DNA of 64,000 nucleotides from NCEH01 sp040049195 (GTDB taxonomy: Bacteria > Pseudomonadota > Alphaproteobacteria > Rhizobiales > Xanthobacteraceae): NCBI RefSeq assembly GCF_040049195.1, contig NZ_JBDZDL010000001.1, one strand, 5' to 3'. Shown here piece by piece: positions 7,906 to 15,847 of this stretch (position 1 is the stretch's first letter; every line of letters begins with the position of its first letter). The position numbers were made by a program, and so were the translations under genes. A model generated the notes under the pieces. The model ran no database searches, had not been told where the DNA came from, and saw only the letters and a program-made list of their open reading frames with translations.

Positions 7906-8000
7906 AAAAGAAAGGGGCCGCTCACGAATTTCGGAGCGGCCCAAGTCTAGGGAGGAAACGCCCAAGGAGGGCAGCGGCATCGCAGCAAGCAATACCGCGC
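7906..8000 (-). ncRNA. suhB/mmgR (alpha-r8) family sRNA, copy 2
   Basis: Second copy, 498 bp from the first and in the same orientation. It has the same GCCC-TCCTT-GGGC hairpin and TTTCCTCCCT motif, then a different terminator (GCCGCTC-CGAAATTCGT-GAGCGGC followed by CCCTTTCTTTTG). Forty nucleotides (7937-7976) are identical to copy 1 while the terminator loop and the 5' part differ, which argues for selection on the CU-rich core. The RNA lies between its twin and an inositol-monophosphatase-family gene (hisN at 8387), echoing the naming of the suhB RNA after a suhB neighbour. About 95 nt long. Confidence 0.85.
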
Positions 8001-8006
8001 CGCATC

Positions 8007-8036
8007 AATATGAGCCCCTTCCCCATAAGCATCAAG
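8007..8036 (-). promoter_or_regulatory. Sigma-70-type promoter of sRNA copy 2
   Basis: Minus strand TTGATG, 17-nt spacer, CATATT (8007-8012). The predicted start is near 8000. The layout matches the copy 1 promoter, supporting independent transcription of each copy. Confidence 0.55.
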
Positions 8037-8311
8037 CCGGCTCTCCGCTCATATTTTAAGCGTGCACACGAAGTAAACTTTCTTTATCTTTCAATGGTTT
8101 AAAAATCGTCGCTCACTGCTGGGGCGACTTTACGAAAGGAAATGGCGCGCAATTGACCTCGCGTCGGGTCGCTGCGCCGGCGTCCGCTGGAGTCGATTCT
8201 AATCCTTTGAACTCCCGGCCCGCCGTTTCCGCGCCCGCATCTGCCCCTGCGGCGCGGCGCTGCCGTCTCCGGGGCAGGCCTTGGCGGGGCAGCATCTCCG
8301 GTTGCCCGGCG

Positions 8312-8344
8312 CGCCTTCTCCTGCGGGGCGCCTTCTCCTGCGGG
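8312..8344. repeat. Two tandem 16-17 bp repeats before hisN
   Basis: The unit CGCCTTCTCCTGCGGG occurs at 8312-8327 and again at 8329-8344. It lies in the hisN leader, 45-75 bp before the start codon. No function is evident. Confidence 0.6.
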
Positions 8345-8386
8345 ACGAGTTGCTCTAAGCAGGGCGCGCCCCTTGGAGAGCTGCCC

Positions 8387-9169
8387 ATGACCGCCGTCGC
8401 CATTGATGCTTTCGTTCATCAGCTCGCCACGGAATCGGGCCGCGCCATCCTGCCGTTCTTCCGCACCGCCATCGGCGTGGAGGACAAGAGCGGCGGCAAG
8501 GCCTTCGACCCAGTGACCGAAGCCGACCGCGCGGCCGAGCAGGTGATGCGCCGCCTCATCACCGCGCATTTCCCCACTCACGGCATCATCGGCGAGGAAT
8601 TCGCCAATGAGCGCACCGACGCGGCCTATGTGTGGGCGCTCGATCCCATCGACGGCACGAAATCCTTCATCGCCGGCCTGCCGGCCTGGGGCACGCTGAT
8701 TGGCCTGCTGAAGCACGGCAAGGCGGTCTACGGCATGATGCACCAGCCCTTCATCCAGGAGCGCTTCTTCGGCGACGGCGCCTCGGCCCATTACCAGGGG
8801 CCGGCGGGATCGCGCGTGCTCACCGCGCGCGATTGCCGGCGGCTGGAGGATGCCGTTCTGTTCACCACCAGTCCGCGCCTGATGAATGGCGAGGACCGCA
8901 CCGCCTTCGAGCGGGTGGAGGAAAAGGTGCGGCTCTCGCGCTACGGCGGCGATTGCTATGCCTATTGCATGGTTGCCGCCGGGCTGGTCGATCTGGTGAT
9001 CGAGACCGGCCTGCAGGACCATGATGTGATCGCATTGGTGCCGATCATCGAGGGGGCGGGCGGCGTCGTGACCAATTGGGAGGGCGGCTCGCCCGTGGCC
9101 GGGGGGCGCGTGGTCGCGGCCGGCAGCGCGGCCGTTCACGCCCAGGCGCTCGCCGTCCTCAACGGCTGA
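8387..9169 (+). CDS. hisN: Histidinol-phosphatase of the inositol monophosphatase family (HisN)
   Basis: A 260-residue metal-dependent phosphatase. ATG at 8387 is preceded by GGAGAG at 8375-8380; a longer in-frame extension upstream is repeat-rich and unlikely to be coding. Metal-binding motifs of the IMPase fold are DPVTEAD (41-47), GEE (69-71), DPIDGT (86-91) and the late acidic site QDHDVIALVPIIEGAGG (about 210-226). The last block, with VPIIEGAGG, matches HisN-type histidinol phosphatases better than SuhB. It would dephosphorylate histidinol phosphate in histidine synthesis. Inositol or other sugar phosphates remain possible substrates. Confidence 0.82.
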   Translation: MTAVAIDAFVHQLATESGRAILPFFRTAIGVEDKSGGKAFDPVTEADRAAEQVMRRLITAHFPTHGIIGEEFANERTDAAYVWALDPIDGTKSFIAGLPAWGTLIGLLKHGKAVYGMMHQPFIQERFFGDGASAHYQGPAGSRVLTARDCRRLEDAVLFTTSPRLMNGEDRTAFERVEEKVRLSRYGGDCYAYCMVAAGLVDLVIETGLQDHDVIALVPIIEGAGGVVTNWEGGSPVAGGRVVAAGSAAVHAQALAVLNG

Positions 9170-9172
9170 GGC

Positions 9173-10150
9173 TCAATAAGGCGTGCTGCCCGGGATGAAG
9201 GCGTCGAATGCCGCCCAGAACTGGGCACGGAAGACGTCGCGCTCCATCAGGATCTCGTGCCGGCTGGCCGGCACCACCACTTGCGCACCGGCGATGAGCC
9301 GTGCCGCCAGATGCTCGATGGCCGCATTCGAAACGATCCTGTCCGCGCCCGCGGCGACGATCAGCAGCGGCTGGCGGATGAGCCGGACGGTTTCCGGCGC
9401 CATCAGATGCGCCATGCATTCATAAGCGGCATTCATCCAGCCGATGGTCGGAGCACCGACACCGAGCTGGGGATGGGCCTCGACGATCTCCGCCGCCCGC
9501 GCATAGCGCTTGGGATCGGAGGTGACGGGGTTGCGCGCGAACGGGCCGGCGGTGCTCGCCCGGCTGCCGCCGCCGGGCACGAACGCGCCGGCAAAGCCCA
9601 GATGCGCCAGGACCCGTGCCGTGGGTTGCAGCAGGGAGGAAAATCGCACCAGCTGCAATTCCACCATGGGCGAGGTGAGCACGGCACGGTCAAACCAGCG
9701 ATGCCCGGCGAGCACGGTTTCCAGGAAGACGGCGCCGCCCATGGAATGGGCCAAGGCAAAATGCGGCGCGGGGCAATCCGGCAGCACCACCTCCCGCACG
9801 AAGGCCACGAGATCGCGCTGATAATCGGCGAAGCTCGCCACATGGCCCTTGCGGGGATTGCGCAGCAGGCGTTCCGAGCCGCCCTGCCCACGCCAATCGA
9901 GAATCGCGACGGCAAAGCCGCGCGCCCGCAGTTCGCGCACCACCTCGAAATATTTCTCGATGAACTCGGTGCGGCCGGTCAGAATCGTCACCGTGCCGCG
10001 CCGCGGCGTCCCTTCCAGGGGCAGCCAGCGGGCGAAGCGGATGCGGATGGCATCCTCGCTCGTCACATGGCCGCTCACGGCACCTTCGGGAACCGGATTT
10101 GAAGCTGTCGGGTAGAGGGTCATGAAGCGCGCCGGCCCGAGAAACTGCAC
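9173..10150 (-). CDS. Alpha/beta hydrolase, lysophospholipase (PldB)-like
   Basis: A 325-residue alpha/beta hydrolase. The nucleophile elbow is LAHSMGG (Ser136), the acid is Asp270 in IVAAGADRIVS, and the catalytic His is His298 in PASRHEILME. The RGQGGSERLL block and the cap sequence resemble bacterial lysophospholipase L2/monoacylglycerol lipase. The start at 10150 is followed by another Met (MTLYP, residue 10) that could be the true start. It is convergent with hisN, with only 3 bp between stop codons. Probably cytoplasmic or peripheral membrane, acting on lysophospholipids or monoglycerides. Confidence 0.85.
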   Translation of the reverse strand: MQFLGPARFMTLYPTASNPVPEGAVSGHVTSEDAIRIRFARWLPLEGTPRRGTVTILTGRTEFIEKYFEVVRELRARGFAVAILDWRGQGGSERLLRNPRKGHVASFADYQRDLVAFVREVVLPDCPAPHFALAHSMGGAVFLETVLAGHRWFDRAVLTSPMVELQLVRFSSLLQPTARVLAHLGFAGAFVPGGGSRASTAGPFARNPVTSDPKRYARAAEIVEAHPQLGVGAPTIGWMNAAYECMAHLMAPETVRLIRQPLLIVAAGADRIVSNAAIEHLAARLIAGAQVVVPASRHEILMERDVFRAQFWAAFDAFIPGSTPY

Positions 10151-10237
10151 TGAGCCGGCCGCCGCACCTTCTCAAGGCGCGCGAACGACCGGCGTCTCAG
10201 TGCGATACACGCTCCTCGCGCGCGCGACAACGCATGC

Positions 10238-10624
10238 TCAATAGCGTGTGTCGCCAAAGCCGATCACGACCACGCCGCTGATGTCGCCGGTCGCGGCATC
10301 GACCACCAGGCGCACGCGTTCGCGTCGCGGCCCCGTGGCTTCGCAGATCACGTTGCCGCCTTTCTGGTGCACATCGCTGAAGCGGGAAAAGCCGCGCGCG
10401 CGCAGGCTGTCCAGCAGGGCCGTGAGATTGGCCGGCTGGTTCTTCTGCGGCGTGTGGCCAAGATAGGGCGCATAAGCCGGGGCCGGCGTGCCGACGCCGG
10501 GCGTCGAGCCTTCACGAAACGGTGCGCCAAGCGTCAGCCCCACCACCTGCGCCTGTGCGGTGGTCAGCATGCTCATCAGCAATACGGTGGCCACACCCAG
10601 GGCAACAGAATGCCACATCCGCAT
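10238..10624 (-). CDS. Small exported protein of unknown function
   Basis: About 128 residues with a clear Sec signal peptide (MWHSVALGVATVLLMSMLTTAQAQ). Two start codons compete: ATG 10624, and ATG 10618, which has better spacing from GGGAG. The mature part has a proline-rich linker (VGTPAPAYAPYLGHTPQKNQ), then a conserved-looking domain (LTALLDSLRARGFSRFSDVHQKGGNVICEA, RVRLVVDAATGDISG) that resembles the beta-lactamase-inhibitor-like/PepSY style of small periplasmic domains; I do not recognise a named family. It stands alone, divergent from hsp20. Confidence 0.7.
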   Translation of the reverse strand: MRMWHSVALGVATVLLMSMLTTAQAQVVGLTLGAPFREGSTPGVGTPAPAYAPYLGHTPQKNQPANLTALLDSLRARGFSRFSDVHQKGGNVICEATGPRRERVRLVVDAATGDISGVVVIGFGDTRY

Positions 10625-10762
10625 ATCTCCCAGAGAGAGTGCGTGATTCAGGCCGGTGCCCCATTCCGACATTCCAATTATAGACCCAATGGGTGAATGC
10701 GCGCCAACAAAGCCGTTCAGACATTGTTCATCTGGGGGCGCTTCCGGAGTGCCCCAACCCCA

Positions 10763-10791
10763 CTTGACGCGGAAAATGCCCGTTCCCACAT
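10763..10791 (+). promoter_or_regulatory. RpoH (sigma-32)-type promoter of hsp20
   Basis: CTTG (10763-10766) and CCCACAT (10785-10791) are separated by 18 nt, close to the alphaproteobacterial heat-shock promoter (CTTG, about 17 nt, CYTAT/CCCAT-T). The predicted start near 10798 leaves a leader of about 80 nt containing the ROSE element. Confidence 0.55.
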
Positions 10792-10828
10792 GGATGACAG
10801 CGCCGGTCATCACGACGGCGCGTTCATT

Positions 10829-10875
10829 GGGCTCGGCTTCGGCGAGCCCTGCATGTCGCTTTAGGAGGATATGCT
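10829..10875 (+). promoter_or_regulatory. ROSE-type RNA thermometer of hsp20
   Basis: The leader contains a perfect 7-bp hairpin GGGCTCG/CGAGCCC (10829-10849), then TCGCT (10856-10860), which fits the conserved UYGCU of ROSE elements, directly before the Shine-Dalgarno AGGAGGAT (10863-10870). In ROSE RNAs UYGCU pairs imperfectly with AGGA and blocks the ribosome at low temperature. Position, motif and gene (small heat-shock protein) all agree; the fold has not been computed. Confidence 0.7.
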
Positions 10876-11334
10876 ATGCGTCTTGATCTTGCTCCCCTGT
10901 ATCGCAACACCGTTGGCTTCGACCGGGTGTTCTCGCTTCTGGATGCCGCTGGCGGCGTCGAGGCGGCGCCCACCTATCCGCCCTATAATATCGAGCGGAC
11001 GGGCGAGAACGATTATCGCATCACCGTAGCGGTCGCCGGCTTTACGCCGAGCGAGCTGTCCATTGAGGTGAACGAGAACGTTCTGACCCTGCGCGGCGAA
11101 AAGGCGGCCGAGGAAGCGTCGGAGAATGCCCAGGTGCTGTATCGCGGCATTGCCGCCCGTGCCTTCGCGCGACGCTTCCAACTGGCCGACCACGTGGAAG
11201 TGAAGGGCGCGAGCCTGGAAAACGGCCTGTTGCACGTGGAACTGGTGCGCAACATTCCCGAGGCGAAGAAGCCCCGGACCATTGCCATCAGCTCCGGCGT
11301 CTCGCCCCAGGTGCTCGAGGCCAAAGCGGCCTGA
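10876..11334 (+). CDS. Small heat-shock protein, Hsp20 family
   Basis: A 152-residue IbpA-like chaperone. The alpha-crystallin domain covers about residues 35-130, with YNIERTGENDYRITVAVAG at its start, ENVLTLRGEK in the middle and the family signature ENGLLHVELVR near 115-125. The C-terminal anchor KKPRTIAI contains the I-x-I oligomerisation motif (IAI). It holds unfolded proteins in the cytoplasm for refolding by DnaK/ClpB. Strong AGGAGG ribosome site; expression is probably double-controlled by RpoH and a ROSE thermometer. Confidence 0.95.
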   Translation: MRLDLAPLYRNTVGFDRVFSLLDAAGGVEAAPTYPPYNIERTGENDYRITVAVAGFTPSELSIEVNENVLTLRGEKAAEEASENAQVLYRGIAARAFARRFQLADHVEVKGASLENGLLHVELVRNIPEAKKPRTIAISSGVSPQVLEAKAA

Positions 11335-11352
11335 TCGCTTCGGCGGTGAGCG

Positions 11353-11376
11353 GCGCTCCGGCCAGGGCCGGAGCGC
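11353..11376 (+). terminator. Hairpin after hsp20
   Basis: An 11-bp perfect stem GCGCTCCGGCC / GGCCGGAGCGC with a 2-nt gap follows the hsp20 stop by about 20 bp. No T-run follows, so it is either an inefficient terminator or a 3' stabilising hairpin. Confidence 0.45.
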
Positions 11377-11396
11377 TTCAGACGGCGTGCCGAAAG

Positions 11397-11434
11397 GCGC
11401 GCCGTTTTATTATTGGCGCGCCGTTTTGCTATTG
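11397..11434. repeat. Two tandem 19-bp repeats between hsp20 and the DUF459 gene
   Basis: GCGCGCCGTTTTATTATTG (11397-11415) is followed immediately by GCGCGCCGTTTTGCTATTG (11416-11434), differing at two positions. The second unit overlaps the DUF459 stop codon. Confidence 0.7.
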
Positions 11435-12715
11435 GGGTGGGGCCGGGGCGGGATTGGCCACGTCCGCGCTTGGCGCCGCCGCAGGGGCAGGGGGCGCCGC
11501 TGCGCCAGGCGGCCAGGAATAATCATCCGCGCGGCCGCGCACGGTCGGCATGGGCGTGCCTTCGAGCAGGGCACGCGCCGCATCGTTCGGCTGGAGCTTC
11601 ACCGGAATCGGGTTCGCATTTCCCGCGGTGGGGCCGCCGGCCAGGGTGCTGGCGCCGCGCGCAATGTCACTGAGCGACAGCGGGCCGCGCGTGCCGTCCT
11701 TGCCGGCCTCCGGCGATTCTTCGATTCGCGGCGTCTCGGTGAGGAAGCGCGTCAGGTCCTTTTGGGTGAAGAAGGCGAGCTTACGGGCGCCGGCACGCGT
11801 AAACCGCACCCCGTCATTGAACCTCAGGCGCCGCCGCTGGCCGTCGACCGCCGCGCCGGAGGCGGCATATTTCCCCTCTTCGTCCACGAAGCCGTCCCAC
11901 ACCGGGGCGAAGACCACATTCGCGCGCACGGCCTGCGCCCGCAGCACGTCGTTCAGCTTCTCATAATCCGCGAACAGGGATGCATTCTGCACCGGCGCGA
12001 GGCCGACCAGGATGATGTTGCCCGTGCGGGCGCGCAGGGCGCCGAGCACATCGGCGACCCGCTTGGCATAAAGTTCCTGCCAGCGGTCGGTCAGCGGCTC
12101 CACCTTGGTATCGCCATCGGCGATGGGCTGAAGGTCGTTGGACCCCAAGGCGACGACCACGCCGTTCGGGCGGGCTGCGGCGATCGCCTCGGGCCCTTTG
12201 GTGAGCCAGTCCGTGCCGCCGGGCGCGGTTGGCGCGAGAAAACCGCTTTCATCGTCGGTCACGCCGATCACGGCAGGGCTGCTGCGATCGGTGACATAGG
12301 CATCCGCCAGCCCCTGGGCGAGCTGGGCCGCCAGCCTGTCTCCGATAACCAGCACGAATTTGGTGGGCGGCTGCTTCTTTCCTTCCACGGCATCGGCGAG
12401 CGATCCGTGCACCACGCCTTCGGGTTCCGGCGGCGGGGCGACTCGCTTGGGGGCGGGGGGCTGCACGGGCACGGTCTGCCGCGGTGGGGCGAACCAGCCG
12501 CCGAAAAGATTGAAGGGCTGGGCGGCGCCGGCGCCGGGCACGGACGCGGGCGGCCGCAGATCCTGCGCGAATGCGGCGGGCGAGAGGGACAGAAACGTCA
12601 GTGCGAGCAGCGCGACTGCCGCACCTGGAGACCGCAGGCGGGCGCGCCCGCGCCCGACGCGGCCAAGGAGCCCAAGGCCGAGCGGAAGCGCGAAGAGCGG
12701 CTGCGAGCGTTTCAT
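11429..12715 (-). CDS. DUF459 exported SGNH-hydrolase-fold protein
   Basis: A 428-residue protein with a basic N-terminus and signal segment (VALLALTFLSLSPAAFA), a proline-rich linker (about 50-115), and an SGNH-like domain. Block I reads VLVIGDRLAAQLAQGL (residues 121-136), so the usual nucleophilic Ser of GDS is Arg. Block III is VVVALGSNDLQPI (GSND, 191-194). The last block reads DGVRFTRAGARKLA (from 301), with Arg where SGNH enzymes have His. The C-terminus is Pro/Ala-rich. The fold is clear, but hydrolase activity is doubtful from these substitutions. It is a separate transcription unit downstream of the atp operon terminator. Confidence 0.82.
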   Translation of the reverse strand: MKRSQPLFALPLGLGLLGRVGRGRARLRSPGAAVALLALTFLSLSPAAFAQDLRPPASVPGAGAAQPFNLFGGWFAPPRQTVPVQPPAPKRVAPPPEPEGVVHGSLADAVEGKKQPPTKFVLVIGDRLAAQLAQGLADAYVTDRSSPAVIGVTDDESGFLAPTAPGGTDWLTKGPEAIAAARPNGVVVALGSNDLQPIADGDTKVEPLTDRWQELYAKRVADVLGALRARTGNIILVGLAPVQNASLFADYEKLNDVLRAQAVRANVVFAPVWDGFVDEEGKYAASGAAVDGQRRRLRFNDGVRFTRAGARKLAFFTQKDLTRFLTETPRIEESPEAGKDGTRGPLSLSDIARGASTLAGGPTAGNANPIPVKLQPNDAARALLEGTPMPTVRGRADDYSWPPGAAAPPAPAAAPSADVANPAPAPPQ

Positions 12716-12792
12716 GTCTCAGCTTTGACGCAGGAGGGCGGCTGTTTCAAGACCGCGTCGGCGGTACGGAGCGCACGGCACGTGCCCCGCTC

Positions 12793-12826
12793 CAACAAAA
12801 AGGCCGCCTCGGAGAGGCGGCCGATT
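12793..12826 (-). terminator. Rho-independent terminator of the atp Fo operon
   Basis: On the minus strand GGCCGCCTC-TCC-GAGGCGGCC is followed by TTTTTGTTGG. The stem is 9 bp, GC-rich and about 60 bp after the atpF stop. Confidence 0.85.
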
Positions 12827-12884
12827 GTGCTGGCGAAGGCTTGGCCTGTCTCGCGGGCGGGGCCCGCGATCAGGGAATGGAAGC

Positions 12885-13376
12885 TCAGTTGAGCTTGGCC
12901 TTCACATCGGAAATGGCGCTGCCGACCAGCCGGTCCGCCAAATTGCCGGTGACGCTGCCGGTGAGCAGATGCTCGGCGGCCTTCACGGCGGCGTCGGCGG
13001 CGAAGGCCTTCACGTCGGCCACGGCCTGACTTTCCGCCTGGGCGATCTTCTCTTCCGCCATGCGGGTGCGGCGGGCGATGAAATCTTCCAGCTTGGCCTT
13101 GGTCTCGGCGGCGAGGCGCTCGGCTTCGGCCTTGGCTGCGGTGACGATGGACTCAGCTTCCGCCTCGGCCTCGCGCTGCTTGCGCTTATATTCGGCCACC
13201 AGCTTCTGGGCTTCTTCCTTCAGGCGCCGGGCTTCGTCCAGCTCGGCGGCGATGCGGGTGCCGCGGCTGTCGAGCGCGCCCGCAATGCTGCGATGGACAC
13301 CGGCATATAGCAGGATCGCCACGAAAACGACGAAGGCAATGGCGACCCAAAGCTCCGCGAGTTGCATCTCGTTCAT
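12885..13376 (-). CDS. atpF: ATP synthase Fo subunit b
   Basis: A 163-residue peripheral-stalk subunit: one N-terminal membrane helix (ELWVAIAFVVFVAILLYAGV, residues 7-26) followed by a long charged helix (EARRLKEEAQKLVAEYKRKQ and on) that dimerises with b'. Starts MNEMQLAELW. Last gene of the minus-strand cluster atpI-atpB-atpE-b'-b. The F1 genes are not in the window, as usual for alphaproteobacteria, where Fo and F1 are separate operons. Confidence 0.95.
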   Translation of the reverse strand: MNEMQLAELWVAIAFVVFVAILLYAGVHRSIAGALDSRGTRIAAELDEARRLKEEAQKLVAEYKRKQREAEAEAESIVTAAKAEAERLAAETKAKLEDFIARRTRMAEEKIAQAESQAVADVKAFAADAAVKAAEHLLTGSVTGNLADRLVGSAISDVKAKLN

Positions 13377-13458
13377 GGCAGTCCTCGATCGCCCGTCTTC
13401 TCGATTTCAATCCCCTGCGGTGCCTGCTGCACCACAAGGCTCTGCTGAATGGCTCGGT

Positions 13459-14160
13459 TCAGGCGGCCTTGCGGCTGAGAACCTGATCCACAGCGGTTTC
13501 GGTGTCCTGCTGGGCGGGGGTGGTGCCGACCAGGGTGTTCACGATGGTCTGCGCGGCGTCCACGGCGATGCCGCGCACATGGGACAGCGCATTGGTCTTG
13601 GTGGCGGAGATGCGCGCCTCGGCCTCTTCGAGCTTCACCGTCAGGGCCGCTTCCAGGCTCTTGCGGTTGGTCTCGGTCTCGGCATTGAGGCGGTTGCGGG
13701 CCTCGCCAGCGATGGCATTGGCCTTGCTGCGCGCTTCCGTCAGCGCCTTTTCATAGGCGATCTGCGCGGCCTCGCTCTCGGCGCGACGCTGGGATGCCTC
13801 GGCCAGATCGCGGGCGATCCGGTCGTGACGTTCCTCCAGGATCCGGCCGATCCGGGGCAAGGTGACCCGGCTCATCAGGAGATAGAGGACGCCGAAGCTC
13901 ACGGCCAGCCAGGCCAGCTGCGAGCCGAAAGTGGCGGGATTGAAGGGGGGGAACCCGCCTTTGTGCTCGCCAGTGCCGGCCGCCTCGCCGACGACCTCGG
14001 CCACATGGGCGCCGGTGGACGCACCATGATCCTGCTGCGCCACAACGCTCCCGGCCTGGCCGGACGAAGGTTTAGCGCTGTCCGATGCCACCGCCGGAGC
14101 CGCCGCGAGGGCCAGTCCCGTCAGTGCGGCTGCAACAGTCAGCTTCCATGTCTTGGTCAT
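13459..14160 (-). CDS. atpG: ATP synthase Fo subunit b'
   Basis: A 233-residue b' subunit. The N-terminus is long, with a signal-like segment (LTVAAALTGLALAAAPAVA) and a low-complexity stretch before the membrane helix FGSQLAWLAVSFGVLYLLMS (about 83-102). The coiled stalk (ILEERHDRIARDLAEASQRR and on) follows. The extension of about 60 residues before the transmembrane helix is common in Rhizobiales b' proteins. It sits between c and b, as expected; the gene is named atpG or atpF2 in different annotations. Confidence 0.92.
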   Translation of the reverse strand: MTKTWKLTVAAALTGLALAAAPAVASDSAKPSSGQAGSVVAQQDHGASTGAHVAEVVGEAAGTGEHKGGFPPFNPATFGSQLAWLAVSFGVLYLLMSRVTLPRIGRILEERHDRIARDLAEASQRRAESEAAQIAYEKALTEARSKANAIAGEARNRLNAETETNRKSLEAALTVKLEEAEARISATKTNALSHVRGIAVDAAQTIVNTLVGTTPAQQDTETAVDQVLSRKAA

Positions 14161-14232
14161 GGCTCGCCCGCCCGTTTCTTGTCCATCAGGCTCCGGGCGA
14201 AGGCCCGAAGCCGCATTTCTCTCGCTCGCGGA

Positions 14233-14460
14233 TCAGGCGACGAAGAGCAGAACCAGCGCGACGACCAGCGAGAAGATGCCGAGACCTTCCGCGAGCGCGG
14301 CGCCGATGAAGGCGCGGGCAAACTGGCCATCGGCGGCCGAGGGATTGCGCAGGGCGCCGGAGAGGAAGTTTCCGAAGATGTTACCGACGCCAATGCCGGC
14401 CAGGCCCATGCCCAGGCAGGCGATACCGGCGCCCAGGAACTTTGCAGCATCCGCTTCCAT
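14233..14460 (-). CDS. atpE: ATP synthase Fo subunit c
   Basis: A 75-residue hairpin of two membrane helices with the glycine-rich first helix (LGAGIACLGMGLAGIGVGNI), the polar loop around RNPSAADGQ, and the proton-carrying carboxylate Glu58 in AALAEGLGIFSLVVALVLLF. It has the H+-type pattern, without the extra Na+-liganding residues. It forms the rotor ring of the F-type ATP synthase. Confidence 0.96.
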   Translation of the reverse strand: MEADAAKFLGAGIACLGMGLAGIGVGNIFGNFLSGALRNPSAADGQFARAFIGAALAEGLGIFSLVVALVLLFVA

Positions 14461-14517
14461 TGTTCTGCTCCTTAGAAAACACGCTAGGGGTATTGGGGTG
14501 GCGATGGCGGTTCGGGA

Positions 14518-15270
14518 TCAGTGCCCCGGGTGAACCGCATCGTTGAGATAGATCGAGGTGAGAACCGCAAACACGTAGGCCTGCAGCACCGCGACCAGAA
14601 GCTCGAGCGCGGTGAGCGCCACGATCATGAAGAAGGGCAGCGTCGCGCCGAACATGCCGGCAATGCCCGCCGAGGACAGGCCGACGACGAAGAAGGCGAA
14701 CACCTTCAGCGCGATATGGCCGGCGAGCATGTTGGCGAACAGACGCAGCGACAGGCTGATGGGGCGCGAGAGGAAGGAGACCACCTCGATCAGCACCACG
14801 AACGGGAGCAGGAAGCTCGGCACGCCCGAGGGCACGAACAGGTGCAGGAAGTGCGTGCCGTGGCGCCAGAAGCCGTAGATCACCACGGTGCCGATCACCA
14901 GCAGCGCGAGGGCGGCCGTCACGATGATATGGGCGGTGATGGTGAAGGTGTAGGGCACGAGGCCGATGACGTTCGCCACGAACACGAACATGAACAGCGA
15001 GAACACCAGCGGGAAGAACACCATGCCTTCGTTGCCGGCGGAATCGCGCACCATCTTGGCGATGAATTCGTAGCTCATCTCCGCCACCGACTGCATGCGG
15101 CCCGGCACCAGGGTGCGGCCGCGCGTGGCGAAGGTGAGGAACAGGAAGATCGCCCCGACGATGCCGATCATGAAGGCGGAGGCGTTGGTGAAGGAGAACG
15201 AGACGCCGCTGACCCTCAGCAGGTCCGCGTAACGTTGCACTTCAAACTGGTGGATCGGATCAATGTTCAT
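14518..15270 (-). CDS. atpB: ATP synthase Fo subunit a
   Basis: A 250-residue membrane protein with five or six helices. The essential stator Arg is in SLSLRLFANMLAGH (Arg176). The N-terminal DPIHQFEVQRYADL and the C-terminal LELLVAVLQAYVFAVLTSIY are typical. It provides the proton half-channels facing the c ring. Located between atpI and atpE. Confidence 0.96.
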   Translation of the reverse strand: MNIDPIHQFEVQRYADLLRVSGVSFSFTNASAFMIGIVGAIFLFLTFATRGRTLVPGRMQSVAEMSYEFIAKMVRDSAGNEGMVFFPLVFSLFMFVFVANVIGLVPYTFTITAHIIVTAALALLVIGTVVIYGFWRHGTHFLHLFVPSGVPSFLLPFVVLIEVVSFLSRPISLSLRLFANMLAGHIALKVFAFFVVGLSSAGIAGMFGATLPFFMIVALTALELLVAVLQAYVFAVLTSIYLNDAVHPGH

Positions 15271-15355
15271 CCGACTCGCCTCTGTCTCAAGCGGCTCGCG
15301 AGAGCCGTGCCAAACGAACGGCTTGCGCCGCGAAAAACGATGCGACCCCTCAGGC

Positions 15356-15742
15356 TCACGCCTTCGGGCCGCTTTTTTTGCCGGTCTCGCCCGCCGCCCG
15401 CAGCATGTTCATCACGCCGGCGCCGAACCCAACCAAAGTGAAAACAAGCATTCCCCAGGGCGCCACGTCGAAGACGTTGTCGATGCCCCAGCCAATGAGT
15501 GCCCCCACCAGAACCCCGGCAACGAACTCCGATCCCAAACGGAAGGCCATGGCCATTCCAGAGGATGTGGACGTATCGTTCCGTGAACCCGCCGGCTGCG
15601 ATTGGTCTTTCGGCCGAGCCTTGTCAAGCGCGGCATTGAGCCGCTGAAGGCGGTCGGAGAGAGCGGAATCCGCCTCTTCGTTCGCCTGCTTTCCAGGTCG
15701 CCCGTCAGGTGTCCGATGATCGGAGCCCGAACCGTCCGGCAT
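15356..15742 (-). CDS. atpI: ATP synthase assembly protein AtpI
   Basis: About 128 residues from ATG at 15742, chosen because the upstream in-frame extension has no family similarity. Two hydrophobic helices with the AtpI signature: FRLGSEFVAGVLVGALIGWG and APWGMLVFTLVGFGAGVMNM. The soluble N-terminus is polar (GSDHRTPDGRPG). AtpI helps assemble the c ring. First gene of the Fo operon. Confidence 0.9.
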   Translation of the reverse strand: MPDGSGSDHRTPDGRPGKQANEEADSALSDRLQRLNAALDKARPKDQSQPAGSRNDTSTSSGMAMAFRLGSEFVAGVLVGALIGWGIDNVFDVAPWGMLVFTLVGFGAGVMNMLRAAGETGKKSGPKA

Positions 15743-15847
15743 GCTGAAAACTCCGGCTTCGAAGGAAGAAGGATCCGACGATCTCAGCTCCGAAACCGCG
15801 CCGCACCATAGTTGCGCCAAAATGGGGTGTCAAGGCGAAGGCGACTA

